NCBI GenBank assembly: GCA_029204225.1
Contig: MU833074.1
Coordinates: forward strand, 1-61,558
DNA from: Diphasiastrum complanatum
Lineage: Eukaryota; Streptophyta; Lycopodiopsida; Lycopodiales; Lycopodiaceae
Direction of reading: 5' to 3'
DNA length: 61,558 nt
Shown here: in pieces, positions 47,368 to 57,428 of the stretch
How positions within the stretch are numbered: the stretch's first letter is position 1
How the letters are laid out: each line of letters begins with the position of its first letter
Made by a program: the position numbers and the translations under genes
The notes under the pieces: model-generated
Told to the model about the DNA's origin: nothing
What the model saw: the letters and a program-made list of their open reading frames with translations, nothing else
Database searches by the model: none

Positions 47368-48560
47368 ATGGCGCCATCAAGGAAGCCGTGCTTCTCAATC
47401 GACTCTGTGCTTCTATTCAACGAGACAAATGATAATGGATTATGGGTGCCAAGAAAATATTCAAAAAACTCTTGGGTTTTGATGCATCCATCATCAAGAG
47501 GAGCATTTCGAAAAAGGAAAAGGTCAAAACTATCATTTCGATCTTATTGGAAGGCCAGAATTTTGGATTTCAGAACATCATCAAGAGGAAAATCTATTTC
47601 TGAAATTTGAGTTCAACATGTATATATGCATTCAGAGATAAATGTGCAAGGATTCAACCGTCAGAATCACAAAAAAAACAACTATGAGTATTGATATTTT
47701 TGATACTTTGATTTTTGTTATTCATAAATATCTAATAGTAAACTTGCCAATCTGATCATTTTTCTCTTGCAGATTTATACCCATCCAACATAAATAAATG
47801 GGAGCTGAGTGGATCTTTAGCAGGTGTGTTAGATGTTATTCACACTGATATTGGACATCTGCAATACCGAGGTAGAACTACAAAAGATCTAGTTGATAGT
47901 GGGATTTTTTTTTATGAATCAATATACATCACTGATACAAAAGGAAATTTTGGACAAATAGTACCAATTTCATTACCTAGTTTTGAAAGTGATGAATGGA
48001 TTGCACCAAATGCTACAGTTTCAGAATCATTTCGTTGCAAGATATATAAAGATGTAAAAAATTCATTAAAAATGAGCACGAGATAAAAAACAGTCAGATT
48101 GAGCTGGTTTATTTTCTTGAATATATTTGTGGATTTTTTTTCAAATGTCAATGTACACAAAACCCCAACGATGTTTGTATGCAAAAATTTATCAGATAGT
48201 TTATTATCTGAACTTATAAATGAAGGTTGGGACAAAAGATCAGATAGAGAAATAGAATGCAGAATTAAAATGTCTTCCATGTGCTTCCGTTATCAAGTTG
48301 AAAAACAAATGTTGAGCTTATGCTTCCATTATCAAAGATGGAAAAAAAATAAAGGTAAATGGGTGTCACTCGATCAAGACTTGGAAGCCAGTGGAAATTC
48401 AAAACGAAAAAATATTGAAATTATATACAATGATGCCATTTTGACATGTGTTGAGGTGGAAGAAGATTGGAGTCTAAACTACATCCGATGGGAACTATTG
48501 CTCCTACAAGATGATGTATTTTCAGACTTCAGATTCATTTTCAATGGTAAACTCATAAGT
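47368..48560 (+). pseudogene. Unknown multi-exon gene, frame-broken; possible ubiquitin-like C-terminal segment
   Basis: I do not recognise this gene. A start at 47368 gives MAPSRKPCFSIDSVLLFNET. Coding character then appears to move to a second frame near the GGG at 47447 (KKIFKKLLGFDASIIKRS..., to about 47605). After a likely intron ending in ttctcttgcag at 47772, an exon reads LYPSNINKWELSGSLAGVLD and onward to about 48060. Frame changes follow at the A-run near 48057 (FIKNEHEIKNSQIELVYFLE) and near 48180 (LSDSLLSELINEGWDKRSD). The last part (about 48414-48548) contains IEIIYNDAILTCVEVEEDWS, then LNYIRWELLLLQDD and DFRFIFNG, spaced like a beta-grasp, ubiquitin-like fold. That last assignment is inference. 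Frame breaks fall in homopolymers, so sequencing error or decay are both possible. Confidence 0.4.
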
Positions 48561-49100
48561 AACTGTAAACACTCGATCTTTTATGAATAGTTTCAATCAA
48601 AACTTTCTAATACAAACTCTGTACTAATTCTAACTAACTTTGTATTGGTTTTATGCAGGTACGTAAAAGACATGAGTTCGAGATCAAATGGAGAGATATT
48701 GGCGAAACAATCCAGCTTATGGAAGAACCTTGAGATTCACTATCAACAAATACATGCCAATCATCATGTCTTTTTATCACTATAGAAAAATTGCATTCCA
48801 GTATTAGACTATGGATACAAGTTGATTGTAAGAATCTATTGTGATATCAATAAAAAAAACTCATAAACGGATTGTTTACAAGTAAAATGATTTTTTTTTT
48901 TTGATGTCTCTCTATTTACAAATAGATCTCTATTCAATCAATTTTTCTATATTTTCTATATTAGTATTAGGAACTGATAAGGCAACAGCTTCTTCTATAA
49001 TCTCGTCCTCATCTGTTTTGAGAAGGGCCTCAATGCATTTTAAGACAAGAGGAATATCTGTTACAAAATTGTCTTCCTCTATATTAGAAAGAACTTTTAT

Positions 49101-50310
49101 TCATTTTTTATCATATAAAATAAGATCTGCATCCTGAGCAATCTGAAAGGCTGTCAAGACAGGAGCAGCTTCTTTTTGAGGGCCCTCGATTGCAGGTGCA
49201 ACGCTTACACCGTACTGGGCATAGGTTCTGATCAACTCTTGTCGAAATCTATATACATCAATAGGAGTATACGGCTCAAGAATGAACTGTCATCACAAAA
49301 CACGAGAATCAACAAATTGCAGACAATGATAGTAATAAAATATGAATCAAAATGAAATGAGCTACAAATGAATAGAATATTACCTTTTCAATATCTACAT
49401 CCATTTGTAAATTATACCATTCAAAAAATAGCTTCGTATTGTACAAGACGAACCATGCACAACTCAAAGCGTCTTGTTGTTTTACACACTACATATATAG
49501 AACGAAAATTAGTAGTATAATGATAGAAATTTTATTTATGCTATGACGATACATTTGAATTAAAAAAAGAATACATGCATATCAGAGATAAATTGAATAT
49601 ACCTTGAGAGATTTAATGATTATCTCTCCAATTGAAGTTGCCGTTGTCGGTATTTCCCAAACGACATCATGAAGTAGAGAATCAAATTCTCTATGTGTAT
49701 TTGTAGCTGAGTTTAATTTTACACATAGAAAATTTGATACTCCTTCCTTATTTATCTTTACAAAAAGAATATTCAAGCTCCAATGCCGACTGCAAGAACC
49801 AAAATACAAATATCGATAAATTCATATTTATAAAAAAATTCCGTTCTTATTAAAGCAATGAAACATGCAACAATCCAGATTAAAGCAACAAAAACAAAAG
49901 ATCAATCCTTACTTATTTTCATATGGAATCACATAGAATCTCGTCATAGGACTGCACTCAATAAAATAGACAGCCTTCTCAAAATTGGCTTATTTCGTCT
50001 TTACTGCTCCCATGAAAAATGGACTAACTACAAAAACTGTACCATGGGAATCGAAACTAAGCAAAAAAGAAACTTCGGTCTCTACTATTGCATCTGAAAT
50101 TTTTGAGGTCTTATCTTTTAGCTCGGCACAAAATTTGGGATCTAATTTAAAGCTTCTACGTGGAAACAATATTTACAATCTCTGGAGTTTTCTGATCTCC
50201 CTTAACCAAACCTGCTTCTTGCCACGCCTACAGCCAGTACTAGGGAGAACACGAGAATGGGATGGCTGTACAGTGGTGATGGCACGGGCGGTGGATTTGG
50301 TCTTGGCCAT
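49101..50310 (-). pseudogene. Ulp1/C48-like cysteine protease gene with a histone H3-like N-terminus; two premature stops
   Basis: Exons on the minus strand: 50310-49913, 49789-49603, 49488-49384 and 49286-49101; GT-AG introns of 123, 114 and 97 nt; phases 2, 0 and 0 all join in frame. C48 proteases process or remove SUMO/ubiquitin-like modifiers. The signature is clear: FYVIPYENN-RHWSLNILFV (H135, with Trp136), VKLNSATNTH (N159 at the usual Asp), VKQQDALSCAWFVLYNTKLF (Q199/Q200 oxyanion, Cys205) and a C-terminus with PIDVYRFRQELIRTY. Residues 1-9, MAKTKSTAR, match H3 at 7 of 9 positions, and LREIRKLQR (36-44) resembles the H3/CENH3 alpha-N helix. In-frame TAA codons at 50175-50173 and 49992-49990 would stop translation, so this copy looks dead unless read through. 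The N159 change would also weaken catalysis. An upstream in-phase Met at 50373 is less likely. Confidence 0.72.
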
Positions 50311-50392
50311 CATTCTCAGAAAAAGAAAATTTACAAAAAGAAGTTTGAACAAAACAAAAGTGGATGAAAACAAAAAAATTTACAATGAAAGG

Positions 50393-51182
50393 GTGCTTGA
50401 GATCGATACCAAAACTGAATATCGGTTTTGAGCGCAAGAACTACACAGGTTATTTGAAGAAAAGAGATGCGCGCTCGAAAGCGATATTGCATTACCAACG
50501 GTATCGGACTCGAGCGCACTGTGAGAGGGCGGAAGCTTGAATGGTGAAAGAGCGCGCTTGAGAGCGATATCGGGAGCTAAAAACAAAGATTTTGCAAAAA
50601 AAAAATGAAAATTTTGAGGACTTATATATACGAAATTTTTGCACGTGTGAAACGATGGTGAAGACACGTGTCGTTAGATTATTAGGCCACATGGAATGTT
50701 CGTATTGACAATGATGACCCAATTATGAGGCCACGTCGGCTAAGACATGTGCGCGAATCCGATATCGACGCGTGTCATTCTCGCACGTGACAGATGTCGG
50801 ATCAATCATTCTAGGTACGGCGCATTTATTTTGACCAATCACATGTGACACGTGTTCCTTCGACACTCCTCCACACGTGCAAATTTTTTTTTTAAATAGG
50901 TCTTTTTCGGCTCGAATTTTCATGCAAATTTACGATTGCTTTCCCGGATATCGATTTCAAGCGCACTGCTTGCTCTCATTACCTTTCGTTGACTATTATG
51001 CGCCTGGATCCAATACTGCATCGTCCGATATCAAATTCAAGCGCGCTTCCCATCCCTTTTCTTTTCGGCTCGGTGTTCTTGCACTCGGATCCCCCGATAA
51101 TCCAATTTCAAATATCTCTCTCGAGCGCACGTTGACTTAACGTGCTTGTCTGACCTGCGGTTTGCGTCTGAGAGCGATATTT
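50393..51182. promoter_or_regulatory. Bidirectional intergenic region with ten copies of a 20-bp motif and several G-boxes
   Basis: Consensus RATATCGNTTTCRAGCGCRC. Plus-orientation copies: 50418-50437, 50501-50520, 50947-50966, 51027-51046 and 51111-51130. Inverse copies: 50393-50410, 50469-50488, 50552-50571 and 51163-51182, plus a weaker one at about 50751-50766. They form two clusters, one just upstream of the protease gene start (50310) and one just upstream of the plus-strand gene start (51198). Between them (50.64-50.88 kb) are at least six ACGTG/CACGTG-type words. The arrangement looks like a shared divergent control region, or like the binding-site array of a transposon protein. Confidence 0.75.
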
Positions 51183-51197
51183 GGAACTTTTGTTTAA

Positions 51198-52677
51198 AAT
51201 GTCTAGTTTTGAATCCAGTTTGCTTTCTTTTTTTAATGAATTTGGTACTGATAGGTTGCTACTTTTCTTTTTATTCTACCTTCTATAATTGAGGGCCCTG
51301 GTGTAGAGGCATTTTTTGAGATATATCTCAAATTTAAGACCCTGCTCAGTACTCTGCTATTCAGATCTCAGAATAAGGACATGATTCATTATCAGAACCT
51401 GGTGGCACTCGACAAGCATATCTATAAAGGTAAGCTTGACAGAATATTTACCAAGTTACATAATGATTTCAAGTCTGTAGATGAGTGTCCAATTCATAAT
51501 AAAAAATGTAGATTTGTTGATTTTCAGTCTGCTTTTGTTTTTTTTTCTTTTGTTAAATATTTTTGACGATTCGGAAACTGTGCTCTCCACTTCTGAAGTA
51601 GCTTCTTCTAGTGGTACGAAGTCTCAAAAGTCAAAGATTGTAGATGTAGATACTTTTTTTATTGATACGAGTGTTAATTTAGATGATTGTTCTGATTTTG
51701 ATCATGTTCGAAATAGGGCTACTTTTATAGGCCCTAGGACACCCACTACCCTTTTTCCTTCTGATAAATCTTTGATCACTTTGCCTACTTATAATATAGA
51801 TAATAATTTCTTTTTGACAATATCGAATATATCGGATTTTTTTGACTTCACTGAAGCTGAGACTCTTTGCATTTTGAGCAAAGAGCTTGATGAATTTTTG
51901 GATGTAATTGATTTTGATTCTCCCTGGTGTTGACGATGTACATAATGATAAGTTTTATTCAGGGAAAGATTGCTTGAAAATGGCTATGGAAAAAATGCGC
52001 AATAAAGAATATGATCTATTTTCTGAGGAGGAGTTTCTTAGAATCCAAAGTCAACTTGGTTTTCCACAGCCAACTATCTATTCACCAACAATATTGACAT
52101 CAAAAGGTGGACATAATATTGATGGAGAGACAGTAATCAGAGAAGACAAAGCCGAATGCGTAAGTTTTTGTCTCTTATCAAGTACTAGTAGATTTGTTAT
52201 GTCAGATTATGGAGCTTACTTGGTTTTTTATCATTTCAGAAAACAATTATTCTTGATGATTCCGCAATTTGTCTAGGAGGACAAAGATCTTCTACTGGAG
52301 AATTTTCAAGAGATCATGCACTGGGGCACTATCTGAAGTCCTTCAAGAATAATGAGATAAGTGTTGCCCATTCAAAGTTTCATCAACATGGTGAAACTAT
52401 GATTATGACAATCAAGGCATTGTCTCATTTTCTTGGAGGACATAATCTCAATAAGGTGCATAAAATAATTTTTGTAAAGAAAACTATTGCGGTTAAAATT
52501 TTAGGATATGGACCAGTGAATTCCATGCTCAGATCATCTCATTTTGCAGTGTATGTTGCTTACGTTGATCTGAGTAAGCATGTAAACTATGAGCTATTGG
52601 ATCCATACGAAAGAAGAAAATTATTGCATGATTCTAAGTTGCAACTTTCATTGGAAAAAATATCGGAAACAGATTAG
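51198..52677 (+). pseudogene. Unknown two-or-more-exon gene, divergent from the protease gene
   Basis: The ATG at 51198 gives MSSFESSLLSFFNEFGTD. Coding sequence then continues through three apparent single-base frame breaks, at the T-runs near 51265 and 51545 and at CCC near 51922. Recognisable stretches are IIEGPGVEAFFEIYLKFKTL, DKHIYKGKLDRIFTKLHNDF, a Ser/Asp-rich middle (SSSGTKSQKSKIVDVDTFF) and YSGKDCLKMAMEKMRNKEYD. A clean 80-nt GT-AG intron (52160-52239) leads to the last exon, which starts KTIILDDSAICLGGQRSSTG, includes HALGHYLKSFKNNEISVAHS and GGHNLNKVHKIIFVKK, and ends ISETD at 52677. I know no family with these motifs. The acidic middle and conserved-looking C-terminal exon suggest a DNA- or protein-binding element protein, which is inference. 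It faces the minus-strand gene at 52.8-54.0 kb tail to tail. Confidence 0.5.
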
Positions 52678-52804
52678 ATACTGTTGAATTGTGCTTTGTA
52701 AATATTTTTATCTAATATACAAAATTTTATTGTGTGTCTATAGCCTACTGGCTTGTATAAATTTGCATGCTTTTTGAAATTTTTTATAATCCGTCGATTT
52801 TGTA

Positions 52805-53977
52805 TTATGACAAATTTGGATTCTTCTGTAAAACCATTGGAAAAGTTGCGTGTATACGAGTACAACCTTCTTCTTCAAAATCTTGAGTTGCTACAATAAT
52901 TTCTTTCCAAACCGTGTATTGAACCTTAGATTGTTTGCCAGAATAATTTGATAAAAATCTTCGAGCTTTAGATCCTCCAATGCTTGACTTGCATGGAATA
53001 TTTCCTGTTTTACCTGATAGCTTGTCATCTTTTTTTATTTTAACGTGGCCTTTATGTAAGCCTGCTTTGGACAACACATCACAACACATCCTCTAATCTG
53101 GAAATAGCTTCCTTCGCAGAGGCCTCTGGCTCGGAATTCCATGCAAACAAGATGTGAAGATATATTATTTTTTCTATAATACGCACCTCCGCATGCAATG
53201 TACAGATATGAACATTTCGTAGAGGAATCGGTAGTACATGTTTCCAATTAGAATCTTCTCGATCTCTTGATATTCTTGTACTCATTGTCATGTCTTTTGC
53301 TGTTTTCATGCAATACAAACAAGGGTGTTTAGAGTTAGCGCCATGAGATACATTGAACATACATTTTAATGTCTTCAGATCTTCTGCTAAATGCCATTCA
53401 ATGTTGAAAGTGCCAATTCCAAGAATTTTGAGTGGAACTCCCTCCATGTGATTTTTTATGGTGGCAAGATATGATGTTCTATCCATGAGAGAATGTTATG
53501 GTCTTCTTTCAGCACCTATAAGAGAATACAAAAACGTGATTAGCCTCATAATATTAACACAAAGAAGATTTTAGATATGAAATCCATATTCAAACGATTA
53601 TCCCTATATATTATGCAAAGGAACTGCTATACCTGAAATGCTGCCAACCACCAGATATCATTTTCTGATTGAACACTGAAATCGAGGCCTTTTGAGTCTT
53701 CTGAATTTGAAAGTGCTCCATTCATGATTGTGAGACTGAATCTTTCCATTTTTTGTCCGTTTATAATTTCAGACTCATCTAACTTGAGAACAACTATCAA
53801 CTTGTTATTGACATTCTCATTTTTAATACCGTAAAAATTTATGATGAATGTTAATAACTGATTAATGTCAATAAATAAATTGTTGGAATTGTTATATGCT
53901 AGACTTTCTCCTGAGCAATACACTTCATTGATATGAGATGGATTACCAACTATTGTCTGCATACCATGGTTTAACAT
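52805..53977 (-). pseudogene. Unknown transposon-type protein with HGANSKHPCLYC motif, broken by a 10-bp duplication
   Basis: The first exon (about 53977-53634) encodes INQLLTFIINFYGIKNENVN, IVVLKLDESEIINGQKMERF and NDIWWLAAFQ. A 118-nt GT-AG intron (53633-53516) follows. The second exon runs to 52805 with LGIGTFNIEWHLAEDLKTLK, then CMFNVSHGANSKHPCLYCMK (a possible CCHC-like metal site), NVHICTLHAEVRIIEKIIYL, GNIPCKSSIGGSKARRFLSN and VWKEIIVATQDFEEEG. I remember similar proteins from repeated, transposon-like loci in several eukaryotes, but I cannot name the family. The frame breaks once near 53.45-53.50 kb. It breaks again at 53071-53090, where a 10-bp unit is exactly doubled; removing one copy restores the frame. 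The 5' start is uncertain; an acceptor at about 53960 is possible. Confidence 0.6.
53071..53090. repeat. Exact 10-bp tandem duplication causing a frameshift
   Basis: 'acaacacatc' occurs twice back to back on the plus strand. On the coding (minus) strand it interrupts ISRLEDVL / SKAGLHKGHVK. With only one copy the two halves would be read in one frame. Confidence 0.92.
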
Positions 53978-54179
53978 GTCTTTTTTTTTTAAAAGATGAA
54001 ATGGTTGTGGGATTGGAAACTTTTTAATATTTACCTATGCAAATGCCTCTTTTATCATCTTAAACATTGTTGCATATGCTTCCCTACTGATGCTAGAAAA
54101 GTCACATGCCCCCTGATGGAAAGTAGTGCGGGCAAATGCGTAAAGAAGTTAGAAAATGATATTATAATTACTTTATAGT

Positions 54180-56030
54180 TATTTTTCTCTCTCCTACTTG
54201 GCATTTCTTATAGGACCCTCTTTGGGCCCATATTTTCTCTAATGCAACTTGTAAAACCATAAGGATTCAATTGGCGGACCCGGTCCTAATGCTTGACAAC
54301 TTGAGCTTTCATTAGAAATTCAAGGTCTAAGAGCCAATCACAAGCAACTTGTAAAAATATAACCAATTATAATGCAAGACTCCACGACACTCAATATTCA
54401 GGAAACCTTTTTGAGGTTTCCCTCCAAAAACCGATATGTCAAAAAGCTCTTTGGCCTCTATTGAGTGACAAGCTCTTACTTGTCAGTTTTCCTTTATAAA
54501 ACCCAAGATTTATGACATAAAAATTCCTGTACAATTTTTGCCATGCCGATTTTTGGGAAACGATGCCGGTTTCATTCTTGAACTATGTCGGCTTTTCCGA
54601 GCACTGACGACACTTATTTACATCCATTTTACTTGGGAAAAATGTCACGAGAAAATCCATTCTCGAATATTCGAGTACGATGTCAATTAACACTTTATGC
54701 ATAATGACCACCCTACTTTGGGATTGTGTTGCACAAGTAACGACATATCCACCTTCTTTTCGGATTATGTGGAAAGGCCACTAGAAGATCCTTGCCCACA
54801 ATCCTGATGGATGGTGACATACATACCACTTTTACGGTATGAATCCCTTTTATGGACCACAATTTCTAACTTATATGAATTATAATCTCATTTTATAACT
54901 TTTACAGAAACTTTTCTTTGGCCTTACATAGTATGCTTTTTCTTTTTTGGATGCAAACATTCATGATATCCTGGAAAGGAAGGTCATGTCGTTGTCAATA
55001 TTCAAAGTCTTTTTGAAAATTTTTATTTTAAGATTGCATCCCTAAACAAAAAATGAAAAAAATAAAAGAACTCTTAAAAGCAAAACAACTTCTTCAAAGT
55101 AGTATTGATGCTTATGATCTATGAGGAAGATAAACTTTTGCAGAGTTTAATGCTCTCCTAAGATTGAAGTTGAGTAACTCCTTTTTCGGTAGGTCAAATG
55201 TATCGGCAAGGGAGATTGCATGCCACAAGCATGGAACAACTATTAATATATTTTCTTGCAATGATACTTAACTTGCACTATTAGCATCATAATATGTACA
55301 ACATGCACATCACGCGTAGTACAAGCCAACACATCACAAGTAGTAGCCCAAGGAGCATGCACAAAGCTCCAAACGTTGTTGTAATTTGGATTACTTCAAC
55401 GTGTAAATGGCGCCATGCTAGCGAGTGCCAGTTGGCTCCAAGTAATTAAAATGCCATCATCGGGACGAGACCTCTTGGAAATGACATCACCCACTAGTAT
55501 GGAGCATGTATGAGTAAGTGAAACTCGAAAAGTATGGAGCAAAAGGGGTCTCCCTCACCATCCTCTACACTTAGGAATGGTCTTTCTAATGACCTTACAA
55601 ACAAGGTTCAACAATTCACCACAAAAAGACCAGTTTCCCAATACATGCATACATGAGAGAAACAAATAAAGAACAATATGAGATTATTGGGCTAGTTTTG
55701 AATAAATTTGCAAGTAGATATGTGGGCTTGAAGCCAAAAAGGAGTTCTTCAAATCTTTGAAGCAGTTATCTATCTATCTATTCATCAATCAACTTATAAT
55801 TGTATTTGTGTGTGTATGCGGTTCAGAGCTGACAGGTTGTTCAGACCTCACTTCTCATTCACGTCTAAATTCTAGTGCTTTTTTAATCCTTTTCTTAAAC
55901 CAAGAGCTTTACATTCCTTCTCACTTTAACACTCAATGTTGTCACACAAAACAAGAAAAGAAACAGTCAATGTAGCTGTGTTTTTTCTATGCCTCTCAAG
56001 GGAAATGCAGCAACAGGAAATATGAGTTAC
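54180..56030. other. Intergenic; only short palindromes seen
   Basis: No coding signal. Notable items are the right copy of the 26-27 bp direct repeat (54319-54345), a hairpin GGAAACC...GGTTTCC at 54401-54421, and a perfect 14-bp palindrome CTCGAATATTCGAG at 54662-54675. Confidence 0.5.
54319..54345. repeat. Right copy of the 26-27 bp direct repeat flanking the 47-54 kb block
   Basis: Partner of 46863-46889 in the same orientation, about 7.46 kb away, with three mismatches. Confidence 0.6.
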
Positions 56031-56039
56031 AATACGGGT

Positions 56040-56245
56040 GGGTTTCTGTTTTGGGAGAGGGGGAAAAGTGAGAATTAGTATATGGGTTTCTGTGTTGGGA
56101 GTGGGAGTAAATGTGAGAATTATGATATGGGTTTCTGTTTTTGGAGGGGGAGCAACTGTGAAAATTATAATATGGGTTTCTGTTTTGGGAGCAGGAGTAA
56201 ATGTGAGAGTTACCATATGGGTTTTTGTTTTTGGAGTAGGAGTGG
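56040..56245. repeat. 45-bp minisatellite, five units
   Basis: Units start at 56040, 56084, 56129, 56174 and 56219 (periods 44, 45, 45, 45), each beginning 'gggttt.tgt.ttgggag' and ending in 'gagaatta..atat'-type sequence. The period is a multiple of three after the first unit, so several frames on both strands stay open and translate into 15-residue repeats. I take these as by-products of the repeat and not genes. Confidence 0.92.
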
Positions 56246-56710
56246 AAAAGGTGCAGACGTAAAAGCTTAACGAACTTCTTTGCTTCTTCTGCAGGCAGAA
56301 ATAAGGCATTTGTTTGTGTTGTTGGCAGAGTTACACGAACAGAATGACATCAGTATGGATAATGACATTCAAACTGTTTCTTTAGCTTTGTCTATTAGAA
56401 AAAGCAGTAAAAGCAGCAGGAACAACTGCGGTTCAAGAGCATTCTGGGAAATTTATGATGAAAGTGATAAGATGGAGCCATGATGACCATACACAGAGGC
56501 AGATTCCTAGGAGCAAAAGAACTGAGGTAGGAAATTATTGGAATTTAAGCATCTCAGTTCGGATGAGTCAATGCTTAGGAATGTGATTAAGCAAATACAA
56601 GCAAGATTTTGATTAAGAAATGCAAGCAAGAATCTACTTAGCACATAAAAGCGAGAATCTAACTAACACAAAAGTGTTAGTCACGTTAACAGAAGCTTAG
56701 AGTGCGTGGA

Positions 56711-57037
56711 TTATGCAAGGAAATAGGAAATAATGGACGAGAGAGAATGCCAGCTTTTGACATGATTGTTGCTGTTCTTCATCAACGTGGAAGATGTGGC
56801 TCTGCCTGATCTGTTTGCCTGGCAGTGAGAATCGCCATCAATTCCTGCCTCTGCTATGACACGGGCCGGCACGCAATGATCGGGTCTAACATTGCGCTTG
56901 CCTTCCGCCGCAAGGCAACTCCACTTATCGAGGTCTGCAACAAATGAAAATTTACATTGACAAGCGCCATGGCTGCAAGCTTTTCTGGCTGGCTTCTTGG
57001 GAGAAGGTTTGTCTCTTATGTCCATGTTCTTTGACAT
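56711..57037 (-). CDS. Hypothetical small protein, low support
   Basis: I do not recognise this. The 108-codon minus-strand frame starts MSKNMDIRDKPSPKKPARKA, contains several Cys (SHGACQCKF, WSC, DHC, SHC) and ends HSLSSIISYFLA. Base composition is clearly richer in G+C than the surrounding intergenic DNA, similar to the CLE gene on the right. It is divergent from that gene, with start codons about 390 bases apart. No signal peptide or domain is visible. It could be a small species-specific gene, an exon of a longer transcript, or chance. Confidence 0.25.
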   Translation of the reverse strand: MSKNMDIRDKPSPKKPARKACSHGACQCKFSFVADLDKWSCLAAEGKRNVRPDHCVPARVIAEAGIDGDSHCQANRSGRATSSTLMKNSNNHVKSWHSLSSIISYFLA

Positions 57038-57428
57038 GAAGTCTATTAGGCTCGTCCTTCGAGGAATGAACGGCCATTCATAAACTATACTTCAGAAATC
57101 GGGTGCTTCCCTCTGTCCCCGTCCTGTATTGTCAGTGTTTTCCCTCATCCCGCGTCACTCGTCATTCACCGGCCCTACGAGGAAAATTATCAAGTCAACA
57201 CACGAACGACTCCTCTTCCTTGTTGCATATAGATCACGCAACTGCAAAGTCAAGCTTCTCCTATCTATTTTCCACTGTGCGGACCTACTTTCGAAGTAAG
57301 GATTTCCATATCTTGTTCATCCTCTGCATACAAACTTGAATCCAAAAGATCTCTTTATAGAGAGCTTGCAGATTTTGTGAATTAGCGTAATCTTCTTTGA
57401 ACAGATCCATCAAGTTCTATAACCTTCG

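Noticed and set aside
50173-50310. A genuine CENH3/histone H3 gene
   Set aside because: Only the tail and alpha-N-like segment match; the histone fold helices are absent and the frame leads into the protease domain.
49101-54000. Endogenous giant-virus insertion (protease plus histone-like protein)
   Set aside because: The genes have several plant-like GT-AG introns and no viral core gene (capsid, packaging ATPase, polymerase) is visible; a transposon origin fits better.
55926-56309. 127-codon minus-strand frame with Thr/Pro-rich repeats
   Set aside because: Explained by the 45-bp minisatellite, which keeps frames open on both strands.
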